From assembly GCA_017694875.1 (NCBI GenBank), contig JADIMG010000092.1, forward strand, positions 1-64,000: a DNA stretch of 64,000 nt, read 5' to 3'. Of this stretch, positions 40,837 to 50,000 are shown piece by piece (the first letter of the stretch is position 1; every line of letters begins with the position of its first letter). The notes under the pieces were generated by a model that was not told the origin of the DNA, ran no database searches, and worked only from the letters and a program-made list of their open reading frames with translations. The stretch comes from Candidatus Gallipaludibacter merdavium. GTDB lineage: Bacteria > Bacteroidota > Bacteroidia > Bacteroidales > Paludibacteraceae. Position numbers and translations under genes: made by a program.

Positions 40837-42948
40837 ATGAACAAAGTATTGACTATGATGGCAATAGCAGCCACACTAACCGCATGCAACGCTCCAAAGG
40901 AACAGGACGGTTCCATCATCGGCCGGAGCGAAATGAAAGTAGAAAACCGATTGATGACGCCGGAACTCTTGTGGTCATTTGGCCAATTGGGAGACGTACA
41001 GGTATCGCCTGACGGAAAAAGACTGTGCTATGGTGTTAAATATTGTGATATACCCAGTAATAAAAGTAATCGCGAATTGTTTGTCATGAATGTCGACGGA
41101 AGCGGCAACACACAAATCACAAAGACAGCACAAAGCGAATATGGTGCAAAATGGGTAAAAAACGGCGAACGCATCGCCTATATGTCTGCCGAAAGCGGCG
41201 AGATGCAGGTTTGGGAAATGAATCCTGACGGAACCGACCGCAAACAAATCACCTTCCACGAAGGCGGTATCAACGACTTCATGTATTCACCCGACGAGAA
41301 ATACATTCTGGTCATTGCCAATGTAAAATACGGTGAAACAACAGCCGACCGCTATCCCGACCTGGACAAGGCCACCGGAAGAGTGATAACCGACCTGATG
41401 TACAAACATTGGGACGAATGGGTTACCTCCATCCCCCACCCTTTCCTTTATACGTTTGACGGAGAAAAAACAGGCGACTATGTCGATATCCTCAAGGGTG
41501 AACCTTATGAATGCCCCATGAAGCCTTTCGGAGGCATTGAACAATTGGCATTTTCGCCCGACTGCAAACAGATTGCCTACACCTGCCGCAAGAAAACAGG
41601 ATTGGCCTATTCCATCTCTACCGATTCTGACATCTATCTGTATGACATCGAGAGCGGCACTACCCGCAATCTCTGCAAGGACAACATCCAGCCCAAAGAC
41701 ACTACAGCCGACCGCAACATGGGCTATGACATCAACCCGGCATTCAGTCCCGACGGAACACAGATTGCATGGCTGAGCATGCGTCAAGATGGATATGAAA
41801 GCGACAAAAACCGCCTTTACCTCATGGATTTGGCCACAGGTACCAAACGTGACTTGACGGCCGGATTCGACCAAAGCATCGGTTCGTTCAACTGGGCCAA
41901 CGATGGCAAGAGCATCTATTTCATCAGCTGCTTCCACGCCACCACTCAAATTTACAACATGAACCTGGCTGATTTGAACATCCGCAAGATTACCAGCGGC
42001 TATCATGACTATGAAAGTGTAGCACAAGCCGAAAACACGCTGATTGGTGTACGCCACTCTTTGAGCATGCCTAATGAGATTTATGCCATCAACGAAGCAG
42101 ACGGCGCTGAAACACAAATCAGTTTCGAAAACAAACACCTGCTAAGCCAGATTGATATGGGCCATGTGGAAGAACGTTGGCTCACTGCTACCGACGGCAA
42201 ACCGTTGCACACATGGGTGGTCTATCCTCCTCATTTCGACAAGACCAAGAAATATCCAACCCTACTCTATTGCCAGGGTGGTCCTCAAAGCCCTGTAAGC
42301 CAATTCTGGAGCATTCGTTGGAACTTGCAGATGATGGCTGCCAACGGCTACATCGTTGTTGCTCCTAACCGCCGTGGTCTCGATGGCTTCGGCGAAGAAT
42401 GGAACGCTGCCATCAGTGGCGATTACGGAGGCCAATGCATGCAAGACTTGTTCACTGCCATTGACGAGGTCAGCAAAGAACCCTTTGTCGACCGCGAACA
42501 CCTCGGTTGCGTAGGCGCAAGCTTCGGCGGTTTCTCTGTTTACTGGATGGCCGGACATCACGAAAAACGTTTCAAGGCATTCATTGCCCACGATGGTATC
42601 TTCAACATGGAACAACAATACCTCGAAACCGAAGAAATGTGGTTTGCCAACTGGGACATGGGCGGTGCCTACTGGGATAAGGAAAACGAAATCGCACAAC
42701 GCACCTTTGCCAACTCTCCACACAAATTCGTGGACAAATGGGACACTCCTATCCTGTGCATCCATGGCGAAAAGGACTACCGCATCCTCGCATCACAAGG
42801 CATGAGTGCCTTCAATGCAGCCAAATTGCGTGGCATTCCTGCCGAATTGTTAATCTTCCCCGACGAAAATCACTGGGTACTGCAAATCCAAAACGGCATT
42901 CTCTGGCAACGCACCTTCTTCGAATGGCTGGACAAATGGCTGAAATAA
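40837..42948 (+). CDS. S9-family (prolyl oligopeptidase-like) peptidase lipoprotein
   Basis: A 703-residue exported serine peptidase. The ATG at 40837 starts a lipoprotein signal ending LTAC (C17); a GTG four codons earlier is less likely. The N-terminal half is a seven-bladed WD40-like propeller (blades with QVSPDGKRLCYG, YSPDEKYILV, FSPDGTQIAWL). The C-terminal alpha/beta-hydrolase domain has the nucleophile in GASFGG, the Asp in HGEKDYRI and the His in ENHWV. It resembles dipeptidyl-peptidase 5/acylaminoacyl-peptidase-type enzymes of peptide-using Bacteroidales, working in the periplasm. The Omp28 gene follows 49 bases downstream. Confidence 0.92.
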   Translation: MNKVLTMMAIAATLTACNAPKEQDGSIIGRSEMKVENRLMTPELLWSFGQLGDVQVSPDGKRLCYGVKYCDIPSNKSNRELFVMNVDGSGNTQITKTAQSEYGAKWVKNGERIAYMSAESGEMQVWEMNPDGTDRKQITFHEGGINDFMYSPDEKYILVIANVKYGETTADRYPDLDKATGRVITDLMYKHWDEWVTSIPHPFLYTFDGEKTGDYVDILKGEPYECPMKPFGGIEQLAFSPDCKQIAYTCRKKTGLAYSISTDSDIYLYDIESGTTRNLCKDNIQPKDTTADRNMGYDINPAFSPDGTQIAWLSMRQDGYESDKNRLYLMDLATGTKRDLTAGFDQSIGSFNWANDGKSIYFISCFHATTQIYNMNLADLNIRKITSGYHDYESVAQAENTLIGVRHSLSMPNEIYAINEADGAETQISFENKHLLSQIDMGHVEERWLTATDGKPLHTWVVYPPHFDKTKKYPTLLYCQGGPQSPVSQFWSIRWNLQMMAANGYIVVAPNRRGLDGFGEEWNAAISGDYGGQCMQDLFTAIDEVSKEPFVDREHLGCVGASFGGFSVYWMAGHHEKRFKAFIAHDGIFNMEQQYLETEEMWFANWDMGGAYWDKENEIAQRTFANSPHKFVDKWDTPILCIHGEKDYRILASQGMSAFNAAKLRGIPAELLIFPDENHWVLQIQNGILWQRTFFEWLDKWLK

Positions 42949-42997
42949 GCGGTATGATTTTTGATTGTTAAACAAGAAACTTATATCTTTGATTGAA

Positions 42998-44194
42998 ATG
43001 AAGAAACTGTTTTATATCCTTTCTGTGGCATTGGCTGCCGTTTCCTGCGAAATCATTCCGGAAAACGACAGAATTGAAGAAGTGCCACAAGTGGAAAGCT
43101 CACAACGTGTATTGCTGACTGAATTCACCGGCTACAAATGCGTAAATTGTCCTGACGCTGCTGAAGTGGCCCATACATTGCTGGAAAGCTATCCCGACAA
43201 TGTTGTAGTCATTGCCATGCACCCCGAAGGCAACTCATTTACCGACCCGGGCACTGACACAGCCAACGACTATCGTTGCCCGGCTGCACAAACCTATTAC
43301 GCTGCTTTTGGAGGCACCACGGTTACCCCATTCCCTAAAGGGGTTATCAACTGGAAAAAGATGAACGGCATGTATATGAACGACTACACGCTCTGGACAG
43401 CAGCTGTAACCAAGGAGATGCAGGAAGAAAAAGGCTATGGAGTTTCCATCAAAAGCATAGGAGATGCAGCAGCCCAATCCACTTCCATTACCGTTACTGT
43501 AAACAATCTTGGAGGCGACATCACCAATCCCAACTTAGTGCTGTTGGTTACCGAAGATAACATCATTGGCAAACAATCCAGCCACGAAGGGGAAATTGAG
43601 GAATACGAACACAACCACGTATTGCGCACCACCATTACCGACGTTTGGGGCGACGCCCTTACCCTTGAAGACGGAGCTACTGTTGAAAAACAATACGCAT
43701 TTGGCGGATTTGATGACAACGGTTGGGTAATGAACAACTGTAACATCGTAGCTGTCTTGATTGACCCGGACACAAAAGAAGTGCTCAACTGCGCCGAAGT
43801 GCCTGTCATCGACGAAACTTTGACCACGGTTGAATTTACATTGAAAGATGTTAATGGAAACATCATCAACGATGGCGACACATTAGTTGTAAGAGAACCA
43901 TACGTTCCTGGTCAAAGCAAACAATTGGCTATTCATGGCAGTGTGGAATGCAGCGAGGCCATCTCAGTAAGCGTAGAATGCGGCGAAAATGCCATATTTG
44001 AAAATCAAAGCTTCTGTAGCGGCTTGCAATGTGTACCTGCCCGCGAAGAATACTCTCTGAATCCAGGCACATGGTATGCTGATTATATGGCAGATACAGA
44101 AGGCCGTTATATCATCAACTATACCTTCCACGACGGAACTTATACAAACGTGACAAAAATCACCTGTATTTTTGAATACCTGTCGGAAGAATAA
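42998..44194 (+). CDS. Omp28-related outer-membrane lipoprotein
   Basis: A 398-residue lipoprotein (FYILSVALAAVSC) with a thioredoxin-like N-terminal domain: VLLTEFTGYKCVNCPDAAEV has the CxxC of the Omp28 family, followed by VVIAMHPEG and a TYYAAFGGTTVTPFPKG segment. The C-terminal half is beta-rich and Ig-like. Omp28 proteins are surface-associated in this order; a redox role for the CVNC pair is possible but unproved. ATG 42998 is chosen over a TTG at 42965. Probably in one transcript with the S9 peptidase, ending at the hairpin at 44213. Confidence 0.88.
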   Translation: MKKLFYILSVALAAVSCEIIPENDRIEEVPQVESSQRVLLTEFTGYKCVNCPDAAEVAHTLLESYPDNVVVIAMHPEGNSFTDPGTDTANDYRCPAAQTYYAAFGGTTVTPFPKGVINWKKMNGMYMNDYTLWTAAVTKEMQEEKGYGVSIKSIGDAAAQSTSITVTVNNLGGDITNPNLVLLVTEDNIIGKQSSHEGEIEEYEHNHVLRTTITDVWGDALTLEDGATVEKQYAFGGFDDNGWVMNNCNIVAVLIDPDTKEVLNCAEVPVIDETLTTVEFTLKDVNGNIINDGDTLVVREPYVPGQSKQLAIHGSVECSEAISVSVECGENAIFENQSFCSGLQCVPAREEYSLNPGTWYADYMADTEGRYIINYTFHDGTYTNVTKITCIFEYLSEE

Positions 44195-44212
44195 GCTTAC
44201 TATATCACAAAT

Positions 44213-44251
44213 AAATCAGCCCATTGAAGCATGACTTCAATGGGCTGATTT
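44213..44251 (+). terminator. Terminator after the Omp28 gene
   Basis: A perfect 17-bp stem (44213-44229 with 44235-44251) around a CATGA loop, followed by TATTTT. Confidence 0.85.
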
Positions 44252-44317
44252 ATTTTACCTGTATTAACTTAAAGACATTCAGTAAATAGAATAAAATTAG
44301 CCAACTAATTCAAGCAC

Positions 44318-44356
44318 AATTTCACCTGTCACCAACAGAAAGTGACAGGTGAAATT
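44318..44356 (-). terminator. Hairpin after the triplicated lipoprotein gene
   Basis: AATTTCACCTGTCAC and GTGACAGGTGAAATT form a 15-bp stem 8 bases after the minus-strand stop. The T-run is better on the plus side, so direction is uncertain. Confidence 0.55.
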
Positions 44357-44363
44357 TGTAGTT

Positions 44364-45473
44364 TTATTTCTTCTTAAAGAGGTTTAAAATAGTATCTATA
44401 AAGCTGGCCGGTCCCTCTGCTGCTTCTCCGTCTGCATTTACCGTAGAGGTTGGGTCTAGCACTTCATTTGCAGCAATAGGATGGAAATTATGATATACGG
44501 CTGGTGTTCCGAGAATAGTAATTTGTGCGATGTCTTTACCATCTGCAGAATAGGTGTATTGGAAGTATTCATTGAGCAATACATCCGCCTTGTATTGGTT
44601 GAGAGCTTTGTTGCGTACTTTTACTTCCATAGATGAGCGGTTAAGCCCTTGCAACTCATCAGCATTACATGTTACGCTAATTTTTCCAGACAATGTTTTC
44701 AAGTCGCCAACTGTAGAATAGATTAGTTGCGGCTCTGTCGTCATATTAAAGATATTGTCTGCTACTACATATTTGCGATAGTTTTGATAAAAAGCAGGGA
44801 AAGCAGTAAAGGTAAAAGTCTCCATTACGCTATTTTTCACTGAAACTGTATAGTTTTCTGCGATTAAAAAGTCAGCATTTGTTGTTCTAATCAACTGTTC
44901 TTTCGCCTTTTTGAGAGCCGTTTTTTCATTTAGCCCAGTTAGTTCGTTGCCTTTAAGTGTTATAGTTGCTTTATCCCCTACTTTGACTTCTGCAACCATT
45001 TGCGTATTGCTAACTTTTGAAGTAACATAATTGGCATTGTTTTGAGTTTGATCATCTGTTTTGGCAACAGCAATTGCCTGCTTCATGTCGTTGGCTGTTG
45101 CAGAACGGAAAGAGCTGTATTTAGCAGGATAACCAAAGACTGTTAGTTTGGAAAGTTTTTTCTCCGCATCGTATTCCATTTCATAACGTGGTGCAACTAA
45201 TACGTCAGCATTAGTGGTGCTTAAAGCTTTTGCGCTAACAGTAGTTTTGGCTTTACTTACATCTAGCCCCTCTAACTCATTTGCGTTGAGTGTGGCTGTT
45301 ACATGTGTAGGTGTTACATCCAATTGCGCTAAAATAGGTTGAATCATTACATTCTTTCCCAAGTTAATGGTCTCAGAGGTCGCAGAATAGTAGTTGACAG
45401 TTGTTCCACATGCGCTGAGAAGGATAGCTAAAGCTATCAAAGTGTTACTCTTAAAAATAAATAGCTTCTTCAT
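44364..45473 (-). CDS. Lipoprotein with three internal repeats, function unknown
   Basis: A 369-residue lipoprotein (lipobox LLSAC, C22). Three related blocks are evident at about residues 58-123, 168-233 and 264-331. Each has a NELEGL-like strand (NANELEGLD, KGNELTGLN, NADELQGLN), then an A-L-x-x-T-N-A-D-x-L helix-turn (STTNADVLV, RTTNADFLI, NQYKADVLL) and a closing Y-P/F-P/T-P segment (GYPAKYSSFR, AFPAFYQNYR, GTPAVYHNFH). I do not recognise a named family. It is likely anchored in the outer membrane. Its relation to the neighbouring membrane protein is unknown. Confidence 0.75.
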   Translation of the reverse strand: MKKLFIFKSNTLIALAILLSACGTTVNYYSATSETINLGKNVMIQPILAQLDVTPTHVTATLNANELEGLDVSKAKTTVSAKALSTTNADVLVAPRYEMEYDAEKKLSKLTVFGYPAKYSSFRSATANDMKQAIAVAKTDDQTQNNANYVTSKVSNTQMVAEVKVGDKATITLKGNELTGLNEKTALKKAKEQLIRTTNADFLIAENYTVSVKNSVMETFTFTAFPAFYQNYRKYVVADNIFNMTTEPQLIYSTVGDLKTLSGKISVTCNADELQGLNRSSMEVKVRNKALNQYKADVLLNEYFQYTYSADGKDIAQITILGTPAVYHNFHPIAANEVLDPTSTVNADGEAAEGPASFIDTILNLFKKK

Positions 45474-45589
45474 AAAAATATAATTATTGTGTCATGATAG
45501 GAATGACGGTTAATAATTGTTCGTATGCTGCCTATCTCAGCAAATCGTTAGAATCATAATTATTTAGGGATATTACTGAATGTTCTTAC

Positions 45590-46769
45590 TTAAAGCCCTG
45601 CTTTCCTTTCGGCTATACGCTTGTTCGCTGCCTTTGCATCTGCTTCATTTGTATGCCGGTTTCCATCAGCATCTTCCCAATAGGTTACTGTCGTACTGCT
45701 ACTTCCTCCACCGCTACTACCGGAATCGGAGCTCGACAAGAATGCTATGGCAAAAATGCAGCCGGCAATAGCAAGCAACCACATTAGCACAATAAGAATA
45801 AGCTTGACAATAATGACAGCAAGGAATATCAACGCAATCACCGCCCCTGCCGCATAGACAAAACTGAACAGCGTGAAAAAAAGCCCGTTTCTATTGCCCA
45901 ATACTTTGCGGTTCTTGGCCAAGGCATACAGAAAACCTATCGCTAATGAAGCAAGAATCAGAATAGCAGAAACAACATCCTGCACAACAGGATTTTTCAT
46001 GCCACATATTGCCAATATAACCAAAATAACGATTGCTATCGGAACGCCAGCTATACCAATAAAGATGGAACGCCACGACAATTTTACATCATACTTTTTC
46101 TCCTGATAACGCTTATACAACACACCCGAACCCAGCTGAATCACCAATGCCAACATAAAAGGCAACATCGTGATAAAAGCAGGCCAGAAACCTTGCCTGT
46201 CCACACTGCACCACCAAATGAAATCGTCACCCAACGTGAAATAACCAATCAATTCCAATAATGAAGCCGCAAAAAGTCCAATAGGTATCCACAGCAGTAA
46301 TGTGGACTCTAAGGAGGCAAACTTTTTCACCATCTGCAATAGAAGCAACATAACTCCCACAGCTAGAAGTATAGCCAATATAATATAATAAGGAATTAAG
46401 GTATACCAGAAATGGCCTAATGCACTGTGCTGTCTCCTTTCTGAAACATCCTGCCAAGTGTTTTCTACTCCCGAAGGATTCTTCTTACTAAACTTCAGAT
46501 ACCCTGGATAAGTCACATAATAATTGCCCTCATACTCCACCAAAACACCAAAAGTCTCTACAGTTTCCTTTACATTGACCAATGTTCCATTAGCCAAAGT
46601 CAAGGCCTTTTCACCTCCATAGTATTCACCTTTTTCATTTTTCTCGGCTTTCTTCAAGTCAATTGAATCACCATACAAATTGTCAATCTCATACATCTGC
46701 GCATGAGAAACAAACGAAAAACATAACTCCTGCAAACAGAAGTACCATCATTTTAAACTTTACTGTCAT
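45590..46769 (-). CDS. Polytopic membrane protein with a frameshift in its signal peptide
   Basis: The downstream frame (stop at 45590) encodes an extracytoplasmic N-terminal domain of about 100 residues, then six or so hydrophobic helices, and a serine/glycine-rich tail with TTVTYWEDADGNRHTNEADA. In that frame the only starts are a TTG at 46735 or an ATG at 46696. A good signal peptide starting at the ATG at 46769 (MTVKFKMMVLLFAGVM) is in the other frame and stops at 46689. Removing one T from the T5 tract (46717-46721, A5 on the plus strand) joins them into MFSFVSHAQ-MYEIDN, a perfect signal-peptidase I site. So the intact gene is split by one base in this sequence. Family unknown. Confidence 0.65.
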
Positions 46770-46844
46770 AATCTCGCCATATTGAGTTAACTGATAATTA
46801 CAATGCCATATACGAGCCTATTTGCATACATAGTTTTCTATTGA

Positions 46845-46875
46845 CAAAGATAAAACAGTATATTAAATTTAGCAA
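46845..46875 (-). promoter_or_regulatory. Promoter of the frameshifted membrane-protein gene
   Basis: Minus-strand TTG (46875-46873), 20 bases, TATCTTTG (46852-46845), 76 bases before the ATG at 46769. Its position supports 46769 as the true start. Confidence 0.65.
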
Positions 46876-46930
46876 TATTCATTTACAATATTATAACCAA
46901 TCGCGTCATAGAAATGTTTATTATTTTACA

Positions 46931-47011
46931 TGATGACCTAAAAATTTACGCATTGACCCAAATTAGCATTGATTTTTTACGGAATGACCCTGTTAAATAT
47001 ACGCAATGACC
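46931..47011 (+). other. Cluster of RATGACC-like boxes upstream of the giant surface-protein gene
   Basis: TGATGACC (46931), CATTGACC (46951), CATTGATT (46967, degenerate), GAATGACC (46982) and CAATGACC (47004) recur at 15-22 base spacing in an AT-rich 100-base stretch, three of them preceded by TTAC or ATAC. They may be binding sites for a regulator; no regulator can be assigned. Confidence 0.45.
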
Positions 47012-47033
47012 TTCTTTGTGGTAATTTATATTC

Positions 47034-47041
47034 TAATTTTG
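47034..47041 (+). promoter_or_regulatory. Probable -7 box of the giant surface-protein gene
   Basis: TAATTTTG, 25 bases before the ATG at 47067. A TTTG at 47015-47018 is only 15 bases upstream, closer than usual, and abuts the last RATGACC-like box, which fits a regulated rather than constitutive promoter. Confidence 0.5.
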
Positions 47042-47066
47042 AAGCAATACAATAAAACCATACAAC

Positions 47067-50000
47067 ATGAATAACAGTTTTTTCTTCAAAACATTTGCTC
47101 TATTGATGTTTTTCACATCAATAGGGCCATTATGCGCACAAACACCACAATCTGTTTGGAACGGAACAACGGCATCCGACTGGACAGGTACGGGAACAGA
47201 AAATGACCCTTATCTGATTACCACTGCAGAACAGCTGGCAGGACTTGCCGCCGCTGTCAATGCTGGCAATGATTTTGAGGGCGAGTACATCAAACTGAAC
47301 AACGACCTCTACATGAGCGACCCCAATGCAGCTCACGAAGACAAACCGCAATGGACTCCGATTGGCGGTCCTAACGTGATAACGGGGAATGGTGCATGGG
47401 ATTATAGGTTTGATACCACCTATTTCCGAGGCACGTTCGATGGAGCTGAACACACCATTTACCACCTCTACTACAACACTCTCCCTGACATGAGCGGCTG
47501 GGACGACCCGTTTGGAAGTGGAGCCATTGATTTCAACGGTTGGTACAAAGCACTGTTCGGTTGGCTGGACAGAGGCACCATCAAAAACCTAACGCTGGCC
47601 AACGACACCATTGTCGGTGCAACGGGCATAGCAGGTCTGCTTCTTATGAACAATGGTACCGTATCCAATTGCCACGTCTCAGGTTTTGTAGTGAATGGTG
47701 GCGATGGAACAGCAGGAGGACTTGTAGGCGAGAATCTGGAAGACGGCATTATAGAAAACTGCTCATCCAACGCCCACGTCAAGGCTCCGCGCGGTGCAGG
47801 TATTCTTGCTACAACCAATAGGGGAATTATCCGTAATTGTCATACTGACGGAAAAGCCCATTGTTCGCAATATTTTGTCGGAGGTCTGGTCGCCAGCAAT
47901 ACGGAGACGGGATATATCGTGAATTCTTCCGCTGCTGGCGAAGTAAGCCGCAGTTATTATTCATACGCCGTAGAGGATTGTGGAGGGTTTGTCGGCAACA
48001 ACAGCGGCATCATTAAGGAATGTACATCATCGGCCGATGTTGTCAGCGACATGCATGGTGCCGGCTTTTGCGGCTCCAATTATGGCCGGATAGAGTCCTG
48101 CATTGCCACGGGTGATGTCACGATACACATGTTTGGCTGTAGTGCGGCTACCTTTGTGGGGGCAAACGGAAGGGCTCCGGGCAACATATACGATCCTGCC
48201 TCTGAAGGAATCTGCATCAATTGCTTTGCTACTGGTTCATGCACCAGCACAGACTCCGGAACCCTACACGGCTTCCTTTCTAATTTCAACGACAGAAACA
48301 ACCGCAAAACAATCACTGCCTATTGCACTACAGATGCAAGCAACTATCCCTATAATGACTTAGGCGTAAATGCAGGTGGCACAGCTCCAGGCATACAAGG
48401 AGGCGGACTTCGACGTTCCACTATCGTTATGCAAAGCCAGGCATTTGTCGATACTCTTAACATGATGGCAGCTGTGGCTGGCACAAGTGCATGGCGTTAC
48501 CAGGCAGGAGACTATCCAGTCCCGACAGGAGAAATGGCTCCAATCTCAACCTGCTTCTCGAGAGGCGGAAGCGGTACAAAAGAAGATCCATTCCGTATCG
48601 CCAATAAAGAAGAATTATTGCGTTTCTCACAACTTGTCAATCTCGGCTGGACTTTTGAAGGGCAATACCTGCTTCTCGAAGAGGATATCGACCTCAACGC
48701 TCCTTTTGAGGATTGGAGCACAACAACCCCTACACGCTGGATACCTATAGGTAGGCGCGTGACAGAATCCACCTACGCTGGAACCTTAACATTCGAATAC
48801 GAATTCCGTGGCACATTCGACGGCGGTTTTCATTCGGTAAATAACATGTACCTGAATACGGTAATAGATGAAACACCCCAAGGCTTCTTCGGTATTATCA
48901 ACGGTGCCACCATCAAAAATCTCAGTGTGAACGGTGCATGGATAAAGGCAGAAGGAGCCCCAGGCATTCTGGCTGGTTTATCCACACGCTACTGCATGCC
49001 AACCCGCATTCTGCAGTGCCATACCTCCGGCACAGTAGAAGGCTCCTGGTCGGCTGGAGGTATCCTCGGTTCCATCTCTCTCGAAGGTTCTACCAATGTG
49101 ATCAACAGCTCCACATCCGCCACCCTTATCCCAGCTGCATCGGCTCACCCCGTAACCGGTGACCAGAATTATATAGGCGGAACATCATATAGCAACGATA
49201 CAGTGGCAAACTTCTTCTTTACCGGCAACACAGGAGATTATGCTTTCACTTATTCTAAAGATATCGTCCACAACTGTTACTTTAACAACGAGATGACTAA
49301 AGGCGACTATTACTACGGTCGTACCACCGCTTATATGCAAAGTAAGGAGTTTGCCAATGAGCTGAACTGGTATGTAGCGCAATACAACGAACGTTATCCT
49401 GACGAGCCTTTGCGCTATTGGCAGGTCAATGAAAATGATTACCCGTCACTCAGCACCATTACACCTCCACATACGGTGACCTACAATTCCAATGGCGGCA
49501 ACTATTACACACCGCAACCGGTTTTGGACGACAGTTATATCTTGCCTCCTCCCATCCCACAAAAGGAAGGGCATGTTTTTTATGGCTGGTTTGCCGATGA
49601 GGCACTTACCCAACCGTTTATTTTTGACACCACTGCCATAATTGAAGATCGGATACTTTATGCCAAATGGCAAACAGAACTGATTCCTGATTTCACTCCG
49701 TTTAATTCCAATCCTTTTGCTACTGTTTACACCATATATACTCCTGAACAGCTACTGGCGTTTGCACAGGTAATCGATGGTGTGGAAGAAGTGATTGACC
49801 CAATGGACTTCGAAGGAAAAACAGTAAAACTCGGTGCAGACATCATGTTCAACGACACGGCCAGCTGGAAGCTCTTTGGAAATAACTTCTACGGAAGAAT
49901 CTGGAATGTAATAGGCGGTAATTGGTTGAACAACGTACTGTTCAGGGGTACATTCGACGGAGACGGTCATACCATTTTTGGACTGTACATGCATCCGACA

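Noticed and set aside
41287-42138. A 283-codon minus-strand frame inside the S9 peptidase gene.
   Set aside because: Shadow frame of a clearly functional gene on the plus strand.
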